Assembly: GCF_028201475.1 (NCBI RefSeq)
Contig: NZ_CP116383.1
Span: forward strand, 3,100,001-3,164,000
Origin: Vibrio sp. SCSIO 43137
Lineage (GTDB): Bacteria; Pseudomonadota; Gammaproteobacteria; Enterobacterales; Vibrionaceae
DNA: 64,000 nucleotides
Direction: 5' to 3'
The stretch's first letter is position 1. Each line of letters starts with the position of its first letter. Under the pieces are notes generated by a model that was given only the letters and a program-made list of their open reading frames with translations, was not told the DNA's origin and ran no database searches. A program made the translations under genes and the position numbers. Of this stretch, positions 27,878 through 36,823 are shown in pieces.

Positions 27878-29952
27878 ATGCCACAACTATTATCTGCTAT
27901 TCCAGTGATGTCATTGACCGGCGTCGGCGCCAAGGTAGCCGAAACTGGTTAAGGTAGGCATAAGCAGTGTTCAGGATCTGCTGTTTCACCTTCCGCTGCG
28001 TTATGAAGACAGAACCCGTATCTATCCGGTTGCTCAGTTGCACCACGGTTTGTGGGCTGCGGTACAGGGTAAAGTGATGAGTGTTGACACCATTTTCGGT
28101 CGCCGCAAAATGCTGACGGTAAAGATCAGTGACGGAAACGGTACGGTTACCCTGAGGTTCTTTAATTTCACTGCCGGTATGAAAAACCATTTTAGTCAGG
28201 ATCGGCTGGTGCACGCCTACGGCGAAGTAAAACGTGGCAGCTACGGGCTGGAGATCGTGCATCCTGATTATAAGTTTGTTACCGGTTCCCGGCAGGAAGT
28301 CAGTGAACAGTCACTTACTCCCGTTTACCCGACCACGGATGGGTTACGACAAATCACTCTGCGTAACTTAACCGAACAGGCTCTGGAACTACTGACTCAG
28401 TCAGCTGTTGAAGAGCTGTTACCGGCAGGGCTTTATGATCGCCAGCTAACCCTTGAGCAAGCATTGCTGTTTATTCATCGCCCGCCACCGGATACCGATC
28501 TAACCGCGTTCGATGAGGGAGAAACTCCAGCACAGAAAAGGCTGATTATCGAAGAGCTGCTGGCGCAGAACTTATCTATGCTGGCTGTACGTAGTAAAGG
28601 GCAGCAAGATCATGCTCTGGCACTTCCATCAGCCAGTAACTACAAAAACCAGCTCCTGTCTCAATTGCCTTTCTCTCCGACCGGAGCACAATCGCGTGTT
28701 TGTCGCTGAAATTGAAGCGGATCTGCTTAAGCCTCACCCTATGATGAGACTGGTGCAGGGCGATGTCGGCTCAGGAAAAACTCTGGTTGCCGCACTGGCA
28801 GCACTACAGGCTATAGAACACGGCTATCAGGTCGCCCTGATGGCACCCACTGAACTATTGGCAGAACAACACAGTAAAAACTTTGCAGACTGGCTGGAAC
28901 CAATGGGAATACCCGTCGGCTGGCTTGCCGGTAAACTAAAAGGGAAAGCCAAAGAAAAAGAGCTTGAGCGAATCGCCGGCGGTGAGGCAAAAATGGTAGG
29001 CACTCACGCCCTGTTTCAGGAGCATGTCTCTTTCCATAATCTGGCCTTAGTTATTATTGATGAACAGCATAGGTTTGGGGTTCATCAGAGGCTGAAGCTG
29101 CGGGAAAAAGGGGAAGCTCAGGGCGCATTCCCCCACCAGTTGATTATGACTGCCACACCGATCCCGAGAACCTTAGCCATGACGGCATATGCCGATCTGG
29201 AGACCTCTGTTATTGATGAACTGCCTCCGGGCAGAACGCCGATTCAGACCGTCGCCATTCCGGACACCAAGCGCGCAGATATTATCGAACGGGTTAAAAA
29301 TGCCTGCCTTAATGAAGGCAAACAGGCTTACTGGGTCTGTACCCTTATTGATGAATCAGAGGTGCTGGAAGCTCAGGCCGCCGCAGACACAGCACTTGAA
29401 CTACAGCAGCAGTTACCCGAACTGAAAATAGGACTGGTACACGGCCGGATGAAGCCTGATGAGAAACAGGCTGTCATGCAGCAATTTAAAAATAATGAAC
29501 TTCATCTGCTGGTTGCCACTACCGTTATTGAAGTGGGCGTTGATGTTCCCAATGCCAGCCTGATGATTATTGAAAACCCGGAACGTCTCGGACTGGCACA
29601 ATTACATCAGCTGAGAGGCCGTGTAGGGCGCGGACAAGTAGCCAGTCACTGCGTGCTTCTCTACCATTCACCTTTATCAAAAACCGCCCAGAAGCGTTTA
29701 GGCGTTCTCAGAGAGAGTAATGACGGATTTGTTATAGCACAGAAGGATCTGGAGATCCGTGGCCCCGGCGAGCTATTAGGCACCAAACAGACGGGGCTGG
29801 CGGACTTTAAAATAGCCGACCTGATCCGCGATCAGAAACTCATTCCGGAAGTTCAGAAAATAGCCCGCTATATTCATGAAAATCACCCACAAAATGCTCA
29901 TGCCATCATTCAACGCTGGCTGGGCGACAGAGATGTGTTTGCCAAGGCTTAG
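27878..29952 (+). pseudogene. recG: ATP-dependent DNA helicase RecG, interrupted by two frameshifts
   Basis: RecG remodels stalled replication forks and Holliday junctions. All domains are recognisable: wedge/OB fold, the Walker A motif RLVQGDVGSGKTLVAALAAL, the DEQH box (IIDEQHRFGVHQRL), TATPIPRTLAMTAYADL, and the C-terminal GRVGRG and RGPGELLGTKQTG. The reading frame breaks twice. Near 27942-27944 two bases appear lost from an A-run (GAAACTG where GAAAAACTG is expected), stopping after 24 codons. Near 28698-28701 one T is extra (GTTTGTC), giving a stop at 28709. The gene is either a recent pseudogene or carries local sequence errors. Its stop overlaps the envZ-like stop by 4 bp. Confidence 0.9.
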
Positions 29953-30599
29953 GCATCATTCGCTTTGGTATACGGGATAGTGAGGCGGGCTTTAAGCCCG
30001 CCTTCCGCTCTGTTACAGACAGAAAAACTGCCTGAGTGCTGCTTCGCAACACGACAGACAATGGCCAGCCCTAACCCGGTTCCGCTGGTGGCTTCTTCTC
30101 CGCGCTGAAAAGGTTGCATCAGCCGCTCAACTTGAGACGCCTGGATTCCCGGACCGTTATCCTCAACACAAAACCAGATAGAGTCGCGCTTGCGGCTAAT
30201 GCCAGTGGAGAGTTTTATCCATCCTTTACCGTAACGGAAGGCATTAGTAATTAAATTGGATAGTGCTCTGCGTATCGCAATAGGATCAACAAAAACAGCG
30301 ACGATATGCTCATCTAAATCGGTTTCTATCTGGCCGGGCTCACTGCCCTGAAATAAACTAACTACATCTCTGATTAACGGATTGATACTCACACAGACGG
30401 GCAAGCTTTTATCAGCAGAACGAGCAAATTCCGTTAGCTGATTAATGATCAAGTGGCAATCTTCTGTGTCCTGCACAATGCCCTTAGCGAGCTGTCTTTC
30501 ACTATCGGATAGCAGCTCGGCAGCAAGCCGGATTCTGGCTAATGGAGCACGTAGATCATGACAAACCTGCGCAATAACTATCTCTCTGTCTTTGCCCAT
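29949..30599 (-). CDS. envZ: Sensor-less EnvZ-like histidine kinase
   Basis: The 216-residue product contains only the catalytic core of EnvZ. It has the H-box (QVCHDLRAPLARIRLAAELL, His14), the N-box NLITNAFRYGKGW, the G1 motif VEDNGPGI and the G2 motif GTGLGLAIVCRVAK. E. coli EnvZ has about 220 further N-terminal residues (two membrane helices, periplasmic domain, HAMP); none are present, and a TAG stop lies two codons before the ATG. The conserved Thr of HDLRT, needed for phosphatase activity, is Ala here (codon GCT). It follows ompR by 48 bp containing a hairpin. The protein should be cytosolic. It could be an intact minimal kinase or a decaying remnant. Confidence 0.88.
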   Translation of the reverse strand: MGKDREIVIAQVCHDLRAPLARIRLAAELLSDSERQLAKGIVQDTEDCHLIINQLTEFARSADKSLPVCVSINPLIRDVVSLFQGSEPGQIETDLDEHIVAVFVDPIAIRRALSNLITNAFRYGKGWIKLSTGISRKRDSIWFCVEDNGPGIQASQVERLMQPFQRGEEATSGTGLGLAIVCRVAKQHSGSFSVCNRAEGGLKARLTIPYTKANDA

Positions 30600-30623
30600 T
30601 TAACTATACTTCACCCTTGCACA

Positions 30624-30641
30624 ATATTGGCTGACCAATAT
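30624..30641. other. Hairpin in the ompR-envZ gap
   Basis: A perfect 7-bp stem ATATTGG/CCAATAT with a four-base loop fills much of the 48-bp gap. There is no T-run, so it is not a terminator; it could modulate envZ translation or mRNA stability. Confidence 0.5.
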
Positions 30642-30647
30642 CACGAG

Positions 30648-31367
30648 TCAGATTTTTTCACCATCTGGTACAAAAACATAACCTAGCCCCCACACAGTCT
30701 GGATATACCTTGGGCGGGTATGATCTATTTCAATCAGACGCCTTAATCTTGATACCTGAACATCAATGGATCGCTCAAGGGCAGAATACTCCCGCCCCCG
30801 CGCAACATGCATAAGCTTGTCTCTGGACATAGACTCTCGGGGATGTGTAACCAAAGCCTTTAATACTGCAAACTCACCCGAAGTAAGCGGGATTCTTTTT
30901 TCTCCCTTAAATATCTCTCTGGAACCCAGACTGAAACGAAAACCGCCGAACTCTATATATTTGTCTATCGGGCTTGGCGCTCCTGGTGGCTCAGCAACCT
31001 GACGGCGCAAAACCGTCTTAATCCGGGCATGAAGTTCCCGCGGGTTAAATGGTTTACAAAGATAATCATCCGCTCCTGCTTCCAGCCCTCTTATCCGCTC
31101 ATCTTCACTTCCGAGCGCCGACAAAAAAATAATCGGAATATCGTTCCCACAGGCCCGGATACGCCGGCACGCGGATAAACCATCCTCTCCGGGCAAAATC
31201 AGATCCAAAATAACAAGATTGTACGACTCCCGTGTCATCATACGATCCATCTGTTCAGTGTTGACCACGCAGCGGATCTGAAACCCTTTATCTGCCAGAT
31301 AACGCTCGAGCAATGAGCGTAACCGTGGATCATCATCAACAATCAGTAATCTCTGATAGTCTTGCAT
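30648..31367 (-). CDS. ompR: Response regulator OmpR
   Basis: OmpR controls porin and osmotic/acid-response genes. The 239-residue length equals E. coli OmpR and similarity is high throughout: acidic pocket VDDD (10-13), phospho-acceptor Asp55 in LILDLILPGEDGLS, Lys105 in CKPFNPREL, and the winged helix with LTSGEFAVLKALVTHPRE, LERSIDVQVSRLRR and QTVWGLGYVFVPDG. The switch residue at 83 is Ser instead of the usual Thr, and residue 85 is Leu where E. coli has Lys. I chose the ATG at 31367, preceded by GGGAGGGG. The envZ-like gene follows. Confidence 0.95.
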   Translation of the reverse strand: MQDYQRLLIVDDDPRLRSLLERYLADKGFQIRCVVNTEQMDRMMTRESYNLVILDLILPGEDGLSACRRIRACGNDIPIIFLSALGSEDERIRGLEAGADDYLCKPFNPRELHARIKTVLRRQVAEPPGAPSPIDKYIEFGGFRFSLGSREIFKGEKRIPLTSGEFAVLKALVTHPRESMSRDKLMHVARGREYSALERSIDVQVSRLRRLIEIDHTRPRYIQTVWGLGYVFVPDGEKI

Positions 31368-31585
31368 CCGCCCCTCCCAACTGCCGCCTGCTAACTGCAA
31401 AACACGGTACCCGAGTATCAAACCGGGCACGGAAAATTAATAGCAAGTTTTGTAAAAAATTGTTACACGACACTTTAAGTATCAGTTACACCACAAATGA
31501 ACTGAAACTGAACAAACAGATCAGATATAGTTCAATCGCTTACCGATAAGATTTCACCTATCTACTATTAAAAAAACGCTGCTGC

Positions 31586-32173
31586 ATGACATCACTGCCG
31601 TTACTTTTTCTGGGCGCTTTTCTTGATGCTCTTATTGGTCCCAACTTATTTGTTCCCGGCGAACCTTTTTTACTGGCAGCCGGTTATCAACTACATCAGG
31701 GAGTCTATCTGGCCGCTTTTGCGGTATTGCTGGGCAGCTTTGCCGGCGATCAGTTAAGTTACTTTATCGGTCTCAGATACGGCCAGAAACTGACAAAAGC
31801 TTTAGTTCGTCATCACCCCAGAGTCCGTCGCTCAGTAGCACGCTGCAGGCTTCTCATGTACCACAAAGGCAATTATGTTCTCACCTTCTCACGTCTGCTT
31901 GGCCCTGTTGCATGGTTTGTTCCTTGTATGGCCGGTATCAGTCAAATCAGTTGGGCACGCTTTACTTTCTACTCTGTTATCGGCCTTATTCTTGGGGTAG
32001 GACAGTTTCTGATCTGGGGGTATCTGCTCGCTTACGGCCTGAACAGCACTATTCTGTTAGAGAGCGCAAAACTGTTTATCGCAGAACATAAAACGACTGT
32101 GTTGATTCTGACTTTTGCCGGCATATTGCTGTTTTTCCGTTTACTAACCAGAAAACCGCATTGCAGAAGCTAA
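31586..32173 (+). CDS. DedA family membrane protein
   Basis: A 195-residue inner-membrane protein with 4-5 hydrophobic segments. It has DedA signatures: GEPFLLAAGYQL near the N-terminus, GSFAGDQLSYFIGLRYG, and FSRLLGPVAWFVPCMAGIS. DedA proteins act in membrane homeostasis, some as undecaprenyl-phosphate or phospholipid translocases. No strong ribosome site precedes the ATG. It stands between ompR and greB, which are adjacent in many relatives, so it looks like a lineage-specific insertion at this spot. Confidence 0.88.
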   Translation: MTSLPLLFLGAFLDALIGPNLFVPGEPFLLAAGYQLHQGVYLAAFAVLLGSFAGDQLSYFIGLRYGQKLTKALVRHHPRVRRSVARCRLLMYHKGNYVLTFSRLLGPVAWFVPCMAGISQISWARFTFYSVIGLILGVGQFLIWGYLLAYGLNSTILLESAKLFIAEHKTTVLILTFAGILLFFRLLTRKPHCRS

Positions 32174-32259
32174 GGCGGACAAGCCAGGTAAGACAAAACA
32201 GTTAACCTTTAATCTGTTTTTCGTTACTGTAACGGTTCCGGACATATCAGAAACAAGCT

Positions 32260-32733
32260 ATGAAAACGAACCTGATTACCCGTGAGGGGTACAACAAACT
32301 AAAGAACGAACTGGATTTTCTCTGGCGCGAAGAGCGTCCGGAAGTGACCAAGAAGGTTACCTGGGCAGCCAGCCTCGGCGACAGAAGTGAAAATGCCGAC
32401 TACCAGTACAATAAAAAACGCCTCAGGGAGATAGACCGCAGGGTTCGCTACCTGAGAAAACGTCTTGAACAGGTTAAAGTTGTTGACTACTCACCTCAGC
32501 AGGAAGGTAAAGTTTTCTTTGGTGCCAGCGTCGAAGTTGAAAATGAAGCCGGAGAGAGCCTTAAGTTTAAGATTGTCGGCCCTGACGAGATCTATGGCGA
32601 TGCCAAGGGCTATATCTCCATTGACTCTCCTATGGCACGCGCACTACTGAAAAAAGAAGTGGATGACGAAGTAGAGGTGAGAACGCCGGAAGGCATCAAA
32701 ACCTGGTTTGTTAACAGCATCGACTACCTTTAA
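32260..32733 (+). CDS. greB: Transcription elongation factor GreB
   Basis: GreB rescues backtracked RNA polymerase by stimulating transcript cleavage. The 157-residue protein has an N-terminal coiled coil whose tip carries the acidic pair in [22 protein letters not shown] and a C-terminal FKBP-like domain ([27 protein letters not shown], cited as landmarks). Basic residues along the coiled coil favour GreB over GreA. Synteny with ompR agrees. Confidence 0.96.
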   Translation: MKTNLITREGYNKLKNELDFLWREERPEVTKKVTWAASLGDRSENADYQYNKKRLREIDRRVRYLRKRLEQVKVVDYSPQQEGKVFFGASVEVENEAGESLKFKIVGPDEIYGDAKGYISIDSPMARALLKKEVDDEVEVRTPEGIKTWFVNSIDYL

Positions 32734-32800
32734 ACACTGACTTCAGCGAAAATTCTGCTACACTCCCTGCCAATTTCAATCGACAAATTGGTGTTTTCCC

Positions 32801-33685
32801 ATGCCTTGGATTCAGATAAAACTAAACGCTACCAGTGAAAACGCGTTACCTATCAGTGATATGCTGATGGAAGAGACAGGTGCTCTGTCGGTCACTTTTT
32901 TGGATGCCAAAGATAACCCTATCTTTGAACCTATGCCGGGAGAGACCCGTTTATGGGGTGAAACAGACATTGTTGCCCTATACGATGCAGAAGCCGATAC
33001 CACTCTAATCATTGAGCAGATCAAAGCCTCAGGCATGTTTGAATCCGGTTTCGCCTATAAAGTCGAGCAGTTGGAAGACAAAGACTGGGAGCGGGAGTGG
33101 ATGGATAACTTCCACCCGATGAAGTTTGGTGAGCGCCTGTGGATCTGCCCAAGCTGGAAAGAAGTTCCCGAGCCTGACGCCATCAACGTAATGCTGGATC
33201 CCGGCCTTGCTTTCGGTACCGGTACTCACCCGACAACCTCACTCTGCCTTGAATGGCTGGAAAGCATTGACCTGAAAGGCAAGACCGTTATCGATTTTGG
33301 TTGTGGCTCAGGCATTCTGGCCATTGCCGCCATTAAACTGGGTGCTGAAAAAGTTATCGGTATCGATATTGATCCTCAGGCCATTGTGGCCTCAAAAGAT
33401 AATGCTGAGCGTAATGGCGTTGCAGATCAACTGGAGCTCTTCCTTCCTCAGGATCAGCCAGAGGGGCTGATTGCTGATGTTGTCGTGGCCAATATACTTG
33501 CAGCCCCACTGCGTGAGCTTTCTCCAGTGATTAAAAGTCTGGTTAAAAGCGAAGGTTTAATTGCTATGTCCGGCGTACTGGATACACAGGCAGAAGACGT
33601 TGCCAACTACTACAGAGATGAGTTTGCCATTGAGCCGATTGCAGAAATGCAGGAGTGGTGCCGTATCTCAGGTAAAAAAAATTAG
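32801..33685 (+). CDS. prmA: Ribosomal protein L11 methyltransferase
   Basis: PrmA trimethylates ribosomal protein L11 with S-adenosylmethionine. The 294-residue protein has an N-terminal substrate-recognition domain ([35 protein letters not shown]) and a Rossmann methyltransferase domain with [27 protein letters not shown] and ANILAAPL. The size matches E. coli PrmA (293). It lies upstream of dusB-fis, as in other gammaproteobacteria. Confidence 0.97.
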   Translation: MPWIQIKLNATSENALPISDMLMEETGALSVTFLDAKDNPIFEPMPGETRLWGETDIVALYDAEADTTLIIEQIKASGMFESGFAYKVEQLEDKDWEREWMDNFHPMKFGERLWICPSWKEVPEPDAINVMLDPGLAFGTGTHPTTSLCLEWLESIDLKGKTVIDFGCGSGILAIAAIKLGAEKVIGIDIDPQAIVASKDNAERNGVADQLELFLPQDQPEGLIADVVVANILAAPLRELSPVIKSLVKSEGLIAMSGVLDTQAEDVANYYRDEFAIEPIAEMQEWCRISGKKN

Positions 33686-33757
33686 CCACATCTGTGATTA
33701 ATTGATTGAATTTTGGGCAATTTACAAAACAAAAAGGTAAATGCTCAAAATTTAGTC

Positions 33758-33797
33758 TTTTCACGCATCAAAAAAATGCGTAAAATGCGCGCCCTTG
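33758..33797 (+). promoter_or_regulatory. dusB-fis promoter with a GC-rich discriminator
   Basis: A -35-like TTTTCA (33758-33763) lies 17 bp from the -10 TAAAAT (33781-33786), which is followed by the very GC-rich GCGCGCCC. Such a discriminator is the mark of stringently controlled promoters repressed by ppGpp/DksA, as at E. coli fis. The elements are seen; the regulation is inferred from the family. Confidence 0.7.
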
Positions 33798-33821
33798 CTG
33801 GTACAGAACTGTGAAGACGTT

Positions 33822-34790
33822 TTGAAAATCGGAAATCACCAACTTAAGAACAATCTGATTGTTGCTCCTATGGCAGGTGTAACCGACAGACCTTTTCGAG
33901 AGTTATGCCTTCGTTACGGCGCGGGAATGGCAGTCAGCGAAATGATGTCATCCAATCCGCGTTTATGGAAAACGTCTAAATCCCAACAGCGCATGGTACA
34001 TGAAGGCGAATCGGGCATTCGCAGTGTACAAATTGCCGGGGCAGATCCTCAGCAAATGGCAGAAGCAGCTCAGTTTAGTGTTGAAAACGGTGCTCAGATT
34101 ATCGATATCAACATGGGTTGCCCTGCAAAAAAAGTGAACAAGAAGCTTGCGGGCTCGGCGCTTTTACAACACCCGGAAATGATCAAGAAGATCCTTCAGG
34201 CAGTAGTAAATGCGGTAGATGTGCCAGTCACACTAAAAACCCGTACAGGCTGGGACACAGAAAATAAAAACTGTGTAGAGATCGCTAAAATGGCCGAAGA
34301 CTGCGGCATACAGGCGTTGGCACTACACGGAAGAACACGCGCCTGCATGTATAAAGGCGAGGCAGAATACAACAGCATCAGAGCGGTTAAACAGGCTATC
34401 TCAATACCCGTTATTGCCAATGGCGATATCGACAGTGCGGAGAAAGCCAGATATGTACTGGATTATACCGGTGCAGACGCTTTGATGATTGGCCGGCCTG
34501 CCCAGGGCCGACCTTGGATTTTTCAGGAAATCCAACATTTTTTGGAAAACGGCACCACACTGCCAGAGCTTCCTCCTGAGGAGGTAAAGGCAATACTACT
34601 TGGTCATGTTCAGGAGCTTCATCAGTTTTATGGTGAATATCTTGGCCCCCGCATTGCCCGAAAGCATGTGGGTTGGTATCTGAAAGAACATGAACAGGCA
34701 GGTGAGTTTCGCCGTACCTTCAATGCTATTGAGGCTGCTAACCAGCAACTCGATGCGTTAGAAGGTTACTTTGTAAAATTTGCATCATAA
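33822..34790 (+). CDS. dusB: tRNA-dihydrouridine synthase B
   Basis: DusB reduces uridine 17 in the tRNA D-loop with FMN and NADPH. The 322-residue protein contains the FMN-binding [33 protein letters not shown] with the catalytic Cys, the RTGW segment, [18 protein letters not shown] and [14 protein letters not shown]. The best start is the TTG at 33822, giving [11 protein letters not shown] as in E. coli DusB (MRIGQYQL). Another in-frame TTG at 33795 would lie in the promoter discriminator and is unlikely. It is the first gene of the dusB-fis operon. Confidence 0.94.
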   Translation: MKIGNHQLKNNLIVAPMAGVTDRPFRELCLRYGAGMAVSEMMSSNPRLWKTSKSQQRMVHEGESGIRSVQIAGADPQQMAEAAQFSVENGAQIIDINMGCPAKKVNKKLAGSALLQHPEMIKKILQAVVNAVDVPVTLKTRTGWDTENKNCVEIAKMAEDCGIQALALHGRTRACMYKGEAEYNSIRAVKQAISIPVIANGDIDSAEKARYVLDYTGADALMIGRPAQGRPWIFQEIQHFLENGTTLPELPPEEVKAILLGHVQELHQFYGEYLGPRIARKHVGWYLKEHEQAGEFRRTFNAIEAANQQLDALEGYFVKFAS

Positions 34791-34813
34791 ATACGAGAAG
34801 AGCTAGACATAAT

Positions 34814-35110
34814 ATGTTCGAACAAAATTTGACTTCCGAACCACTAACAGTAACGACTGTAACTTCACAAGATCAAATCACTCAGAAGCCACTACGTGAC
34901 TCTGTAAAAGCATCTTTGAAAAACTACCTTGCTCAATTAAATGGTCAGGATGTCAACGACCTGTACGAATTAGTATTGGCAGAAGTTGAACAGCCTCTAC
35001 TGGACACTATCATGCAGTACACTCGCGGTAACCAGACTCGCGCTGCAAACATGATGGGCATTAACCGTGGCACTCTTCGTAAGAAGCTGAAAAAATACGG
35101 CATGAACTAA
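34814..35110 (+). CDS. fis: Nucleoid protein Fis
   Basis: Fis is a small dimeric DNA-bending protein that activates rRNA promoters and shapes the nucleoid in fast growth. The 98-residue protein has the flexible N-terminal arm and the nearly invariant C-terminal helix-turn-helix [24 protein letters not shown]. It follows dusB by 23 bp, the classic operon, driven by the promoter with the GC-rich discriminator upstream of dusB. Confidence 0.98.
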   Translation: MFEQNLTSEPLTVTTVTSQDQITQKPLRDSVKASLKNYLAQLNGQDVNDLYELVLAEVEQPLLDTIMQYTRGNQTRAANMMGINRGTLRKKLKKYGMN

Positions 35111-35136
35111 TTAATATTAGTTAATTGATTGATTTT

Positions 35137-35171
35137 AAAAGCCTGACTGGATTTTCCTCTCGGGCTTTTTT
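35137..35171 (+). terminator. fis terminator
   Basis: A 10-bp stem AAAAGCCTGA/TCGGGCTTTT (one G-T pair), with a 13-nt loop, runs into TTTTTT. The remainder of the 358-bp gap 35111-35468 contains the promoter and Fur box described next and no gene. Confidence 0.88.
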
Positions 35172-35362
35172 ACAATTTATCAGTTAGAAACATCCCTTGC
35201 TTATCTCACTTTCTGCTAAAGCCCCTATAGCCAAAGTCTACTGTCCGTTCAGGCTTATCTGACAACAAAGCCAACAAACACACTGTCTACTTTTTCGGCT
35301 CTTTCCATCAAGCTGTCTTTGTTAATAACCTCATAGTTTTAAGGTTTTTTTGAATCAACAAG

Positions 35363-35424
35363 TTGCAATAAAGTTAGATTTTTGTATCATGCCTTATCAA
35401 TATTACGAATGATAACAATTCGCA
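35363..35424 (+). promoter_or_regulatory. Promoter and Fur box of the imelysin cluster
   Basis: A -35 TTGCAA (35363-35368) and -10 TATCAT (35385-35390) are 16 bp apart. At 35410-35424 is TGATAAC-A-ATTCGCA, matching 11 of 14 positions of the 7-1-7 Fur consensus (TGATAAT-N-ATTATCA). It lies just after the expected start point, a repressing position. Iron repression through Fur is inferred. Confidence 0.6.
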
Positions 35425-35468
35425 ATGACATTAAAATAAAAACATCACGCTCAACAAGGATACTTCAG

Positions 35469-36731
35469 ATGAATGCAAAAAAAGTCGCGCTGCACTCCGT
35501 AGCTGCTTCACTTCTTATTGCCAGTGGTAGCACCATGGCTGCACAAGTAACAAAACAACAAGTGGTTGAACACTATGCCGATGTTGCTCACGCCGTTTTC
35601 GCCGACTCTCTGACCACAGCTAAAACGTTAGAGACGAAGATTGATCAGTTTCTGGCTGCTCCTTCAGAAAAGAAACTTGAACAAGTAAAACAAGCCTGGC
35701 TTGACTCTCGTGTACCGTACCAACAGTCTGAAGTATTCCGTTTCGGTAACACCATTGTTGATGACTGGGAAGGACAACTAAACGCATGGCCACTAGATGA
35801 AGGCCTGATTGACTACGTAGCCAAAGATTATCAACACGAACTAGGTAACGAAGGTGCAACTGCGAATATCGTTGCTAACACAAGCCTGACTATCGGTGCT
35901 TCAAAACTAGACGTAGCAAAAATCACTCCTGAGCTGATTGCTGATCTGAACGAAGTTGGCGGTTCAGAAGCGAACGTAGCATCAGGTTACCACGCTATTG
36001 AGTTCCTTCTTTGGGGACAAGATCTGAACGGTACTAACGCTGGTGCAGGACAACGTGCCTACACTGACTTTGTAGTAGGTTCTGCATGTACAAATGGTAA
36101 CTGTGAACGTCGTGGTGAGTACCTGCGTGCCGCTGCTGATCTTCTGGTTGAAGATCTGGCGTGGATGGAAAAGCAGTGGTCTGCTGATGTGAAAGGCAAC
36201 TACCGTGAAGAGCTGCTTTCTGACTCTGCTGACAACGGTCTGCGTAAAATGCTGTTCGGTATGGGCTCTCTGTCACTGGGCGAACTTGCCGGTGAGCGCA
36301 TGAAGGTTGCTCTGGAAGCAAACTCAACTGAAGATGAGCACGACTGCTTCTCTGACAACACTCATAACTCTCACTACTACAACGAACAAGGCATCTACAA
36401 CGTCTACACCGGCTTGTATAAGCGTGCAGACGGCACACTGCTTTCAGGAAAGAGCCTTGCTGATCTGGTTGCCCAGAAAGACCAGAAAGCTGCTAAAGAG
36501 ATCCAGAAGCAGTTTGATATGACCCGTAGTCAGGTTGGCCAGTTGGTTACTTCTGCTGAGAAAAACAATGTTTACTTTGATCAGCTAATTGCTAACGGTA
36601 ACGTACAGGGCAACAAGCTAGTAAACACGACAATTAAGGCACTGGTAGACCAGACAGCAGCCATTGAACGTGCAGCAGGTATTGTTGGTATCAGCAGCCT
36701 GAACCCTGATACCGCTGACCACGAGTTTTAA
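35469..36731 (+). CDS. Imelysin family periplasmic protein (IrpA-like, peptidase M75 fold)
   Basis: The 420-residue precursor has a signal peptide (KKVALHSVAASLLIASGSTMA). The imelysin (M75) domain includes the GxHxxE motif in GYHAIEFLLWGQDL, proposed to bind metal, plus DDWEGQLNAWPLDEG and a pair of Cys in GSACTNGNCERRGEYL. Members are iron-regulated, periplasmic or surface proteins; a protease role has been questioned and iron or haem handling is favoured. I placed the start at 35469, after CAAGGATACTTCAG; a longer reading from 35382 would overlap the Fur box. It leads the four-gene cluster. Confidence 0.88.
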   Translation: MNAKKVALHSVAASLLIASGSTMAAQVTKQQVVEHYADVAHAVFADSLTTAKTLETKIDQFLAAPSEKKLEQVKQAWLDSRVPYQQSEVFRFGNTIVDDWEGQLNAWPLDEGLIDYVAKDYQHELGNEGATANIVANTSLTIGASKLDVAKITPELIADLNEVGGSEANVASGYHAIEFLLWGQDLNGTNAGAGQRAYTDFVVGSACTNGNCERRGEYLRAAADLLVEDLAWMEKQWSADVKGNYREELLSDSADNGLRKMLFGMGSLSLGELAGERMKVALEANSTEDEHDCFSDNTHNSHYYNEQGIYNVYTGLYKRADGTLLSGKSLADLVAQKDQKAAKEIQKQFDMTRSQVGQLVTSAEKNNVYFDQLIANGNVQGNKLVNTTIKALVDQTAAIERAAGIVGISSLNPDTADHEF

Positions 36732-36757
36732 TTGGCTACTCCTATAATATAAATTTT

Positions 36758-36779
36758 AGGGCTCTTAAAGAGCCCTTTT
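36758..36779 (+). terminator. Terminator or attenuator between the imelysin and the di-haem gene
   Basis: A perfect 8-bp stem AGGGCTCT/AGAGCCCT with a TAA-type loop runs into TTTT, 27 bp after the imelysin stop. It would lower expression of the downstream genes relative to the first, unless they have their own promoter. Confidence 0.8.
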
Positions 36780-36823
36780 GCCATTTAAGCTCCTTCACTT
36801 GTCGTATTTTTTAGAGCAATGCT

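Noticed and set aside
27940..28709. Programmed ribosomal frameshifting in recG
   Set aside because: Neither break has a slippery heptamer with a downstream stem, and RecG is not known to use frameshifting. Two breaks in short homopolymers fit mutation or sequence error.
35200..35350. Second small-RNA candidate with a weak AACCT/AGGTT hairpin and T-run before the imelysin promoter
   Set aside because: The stem is only five A/T-rich pairs and no promoter or conserved structure is visible upstream.
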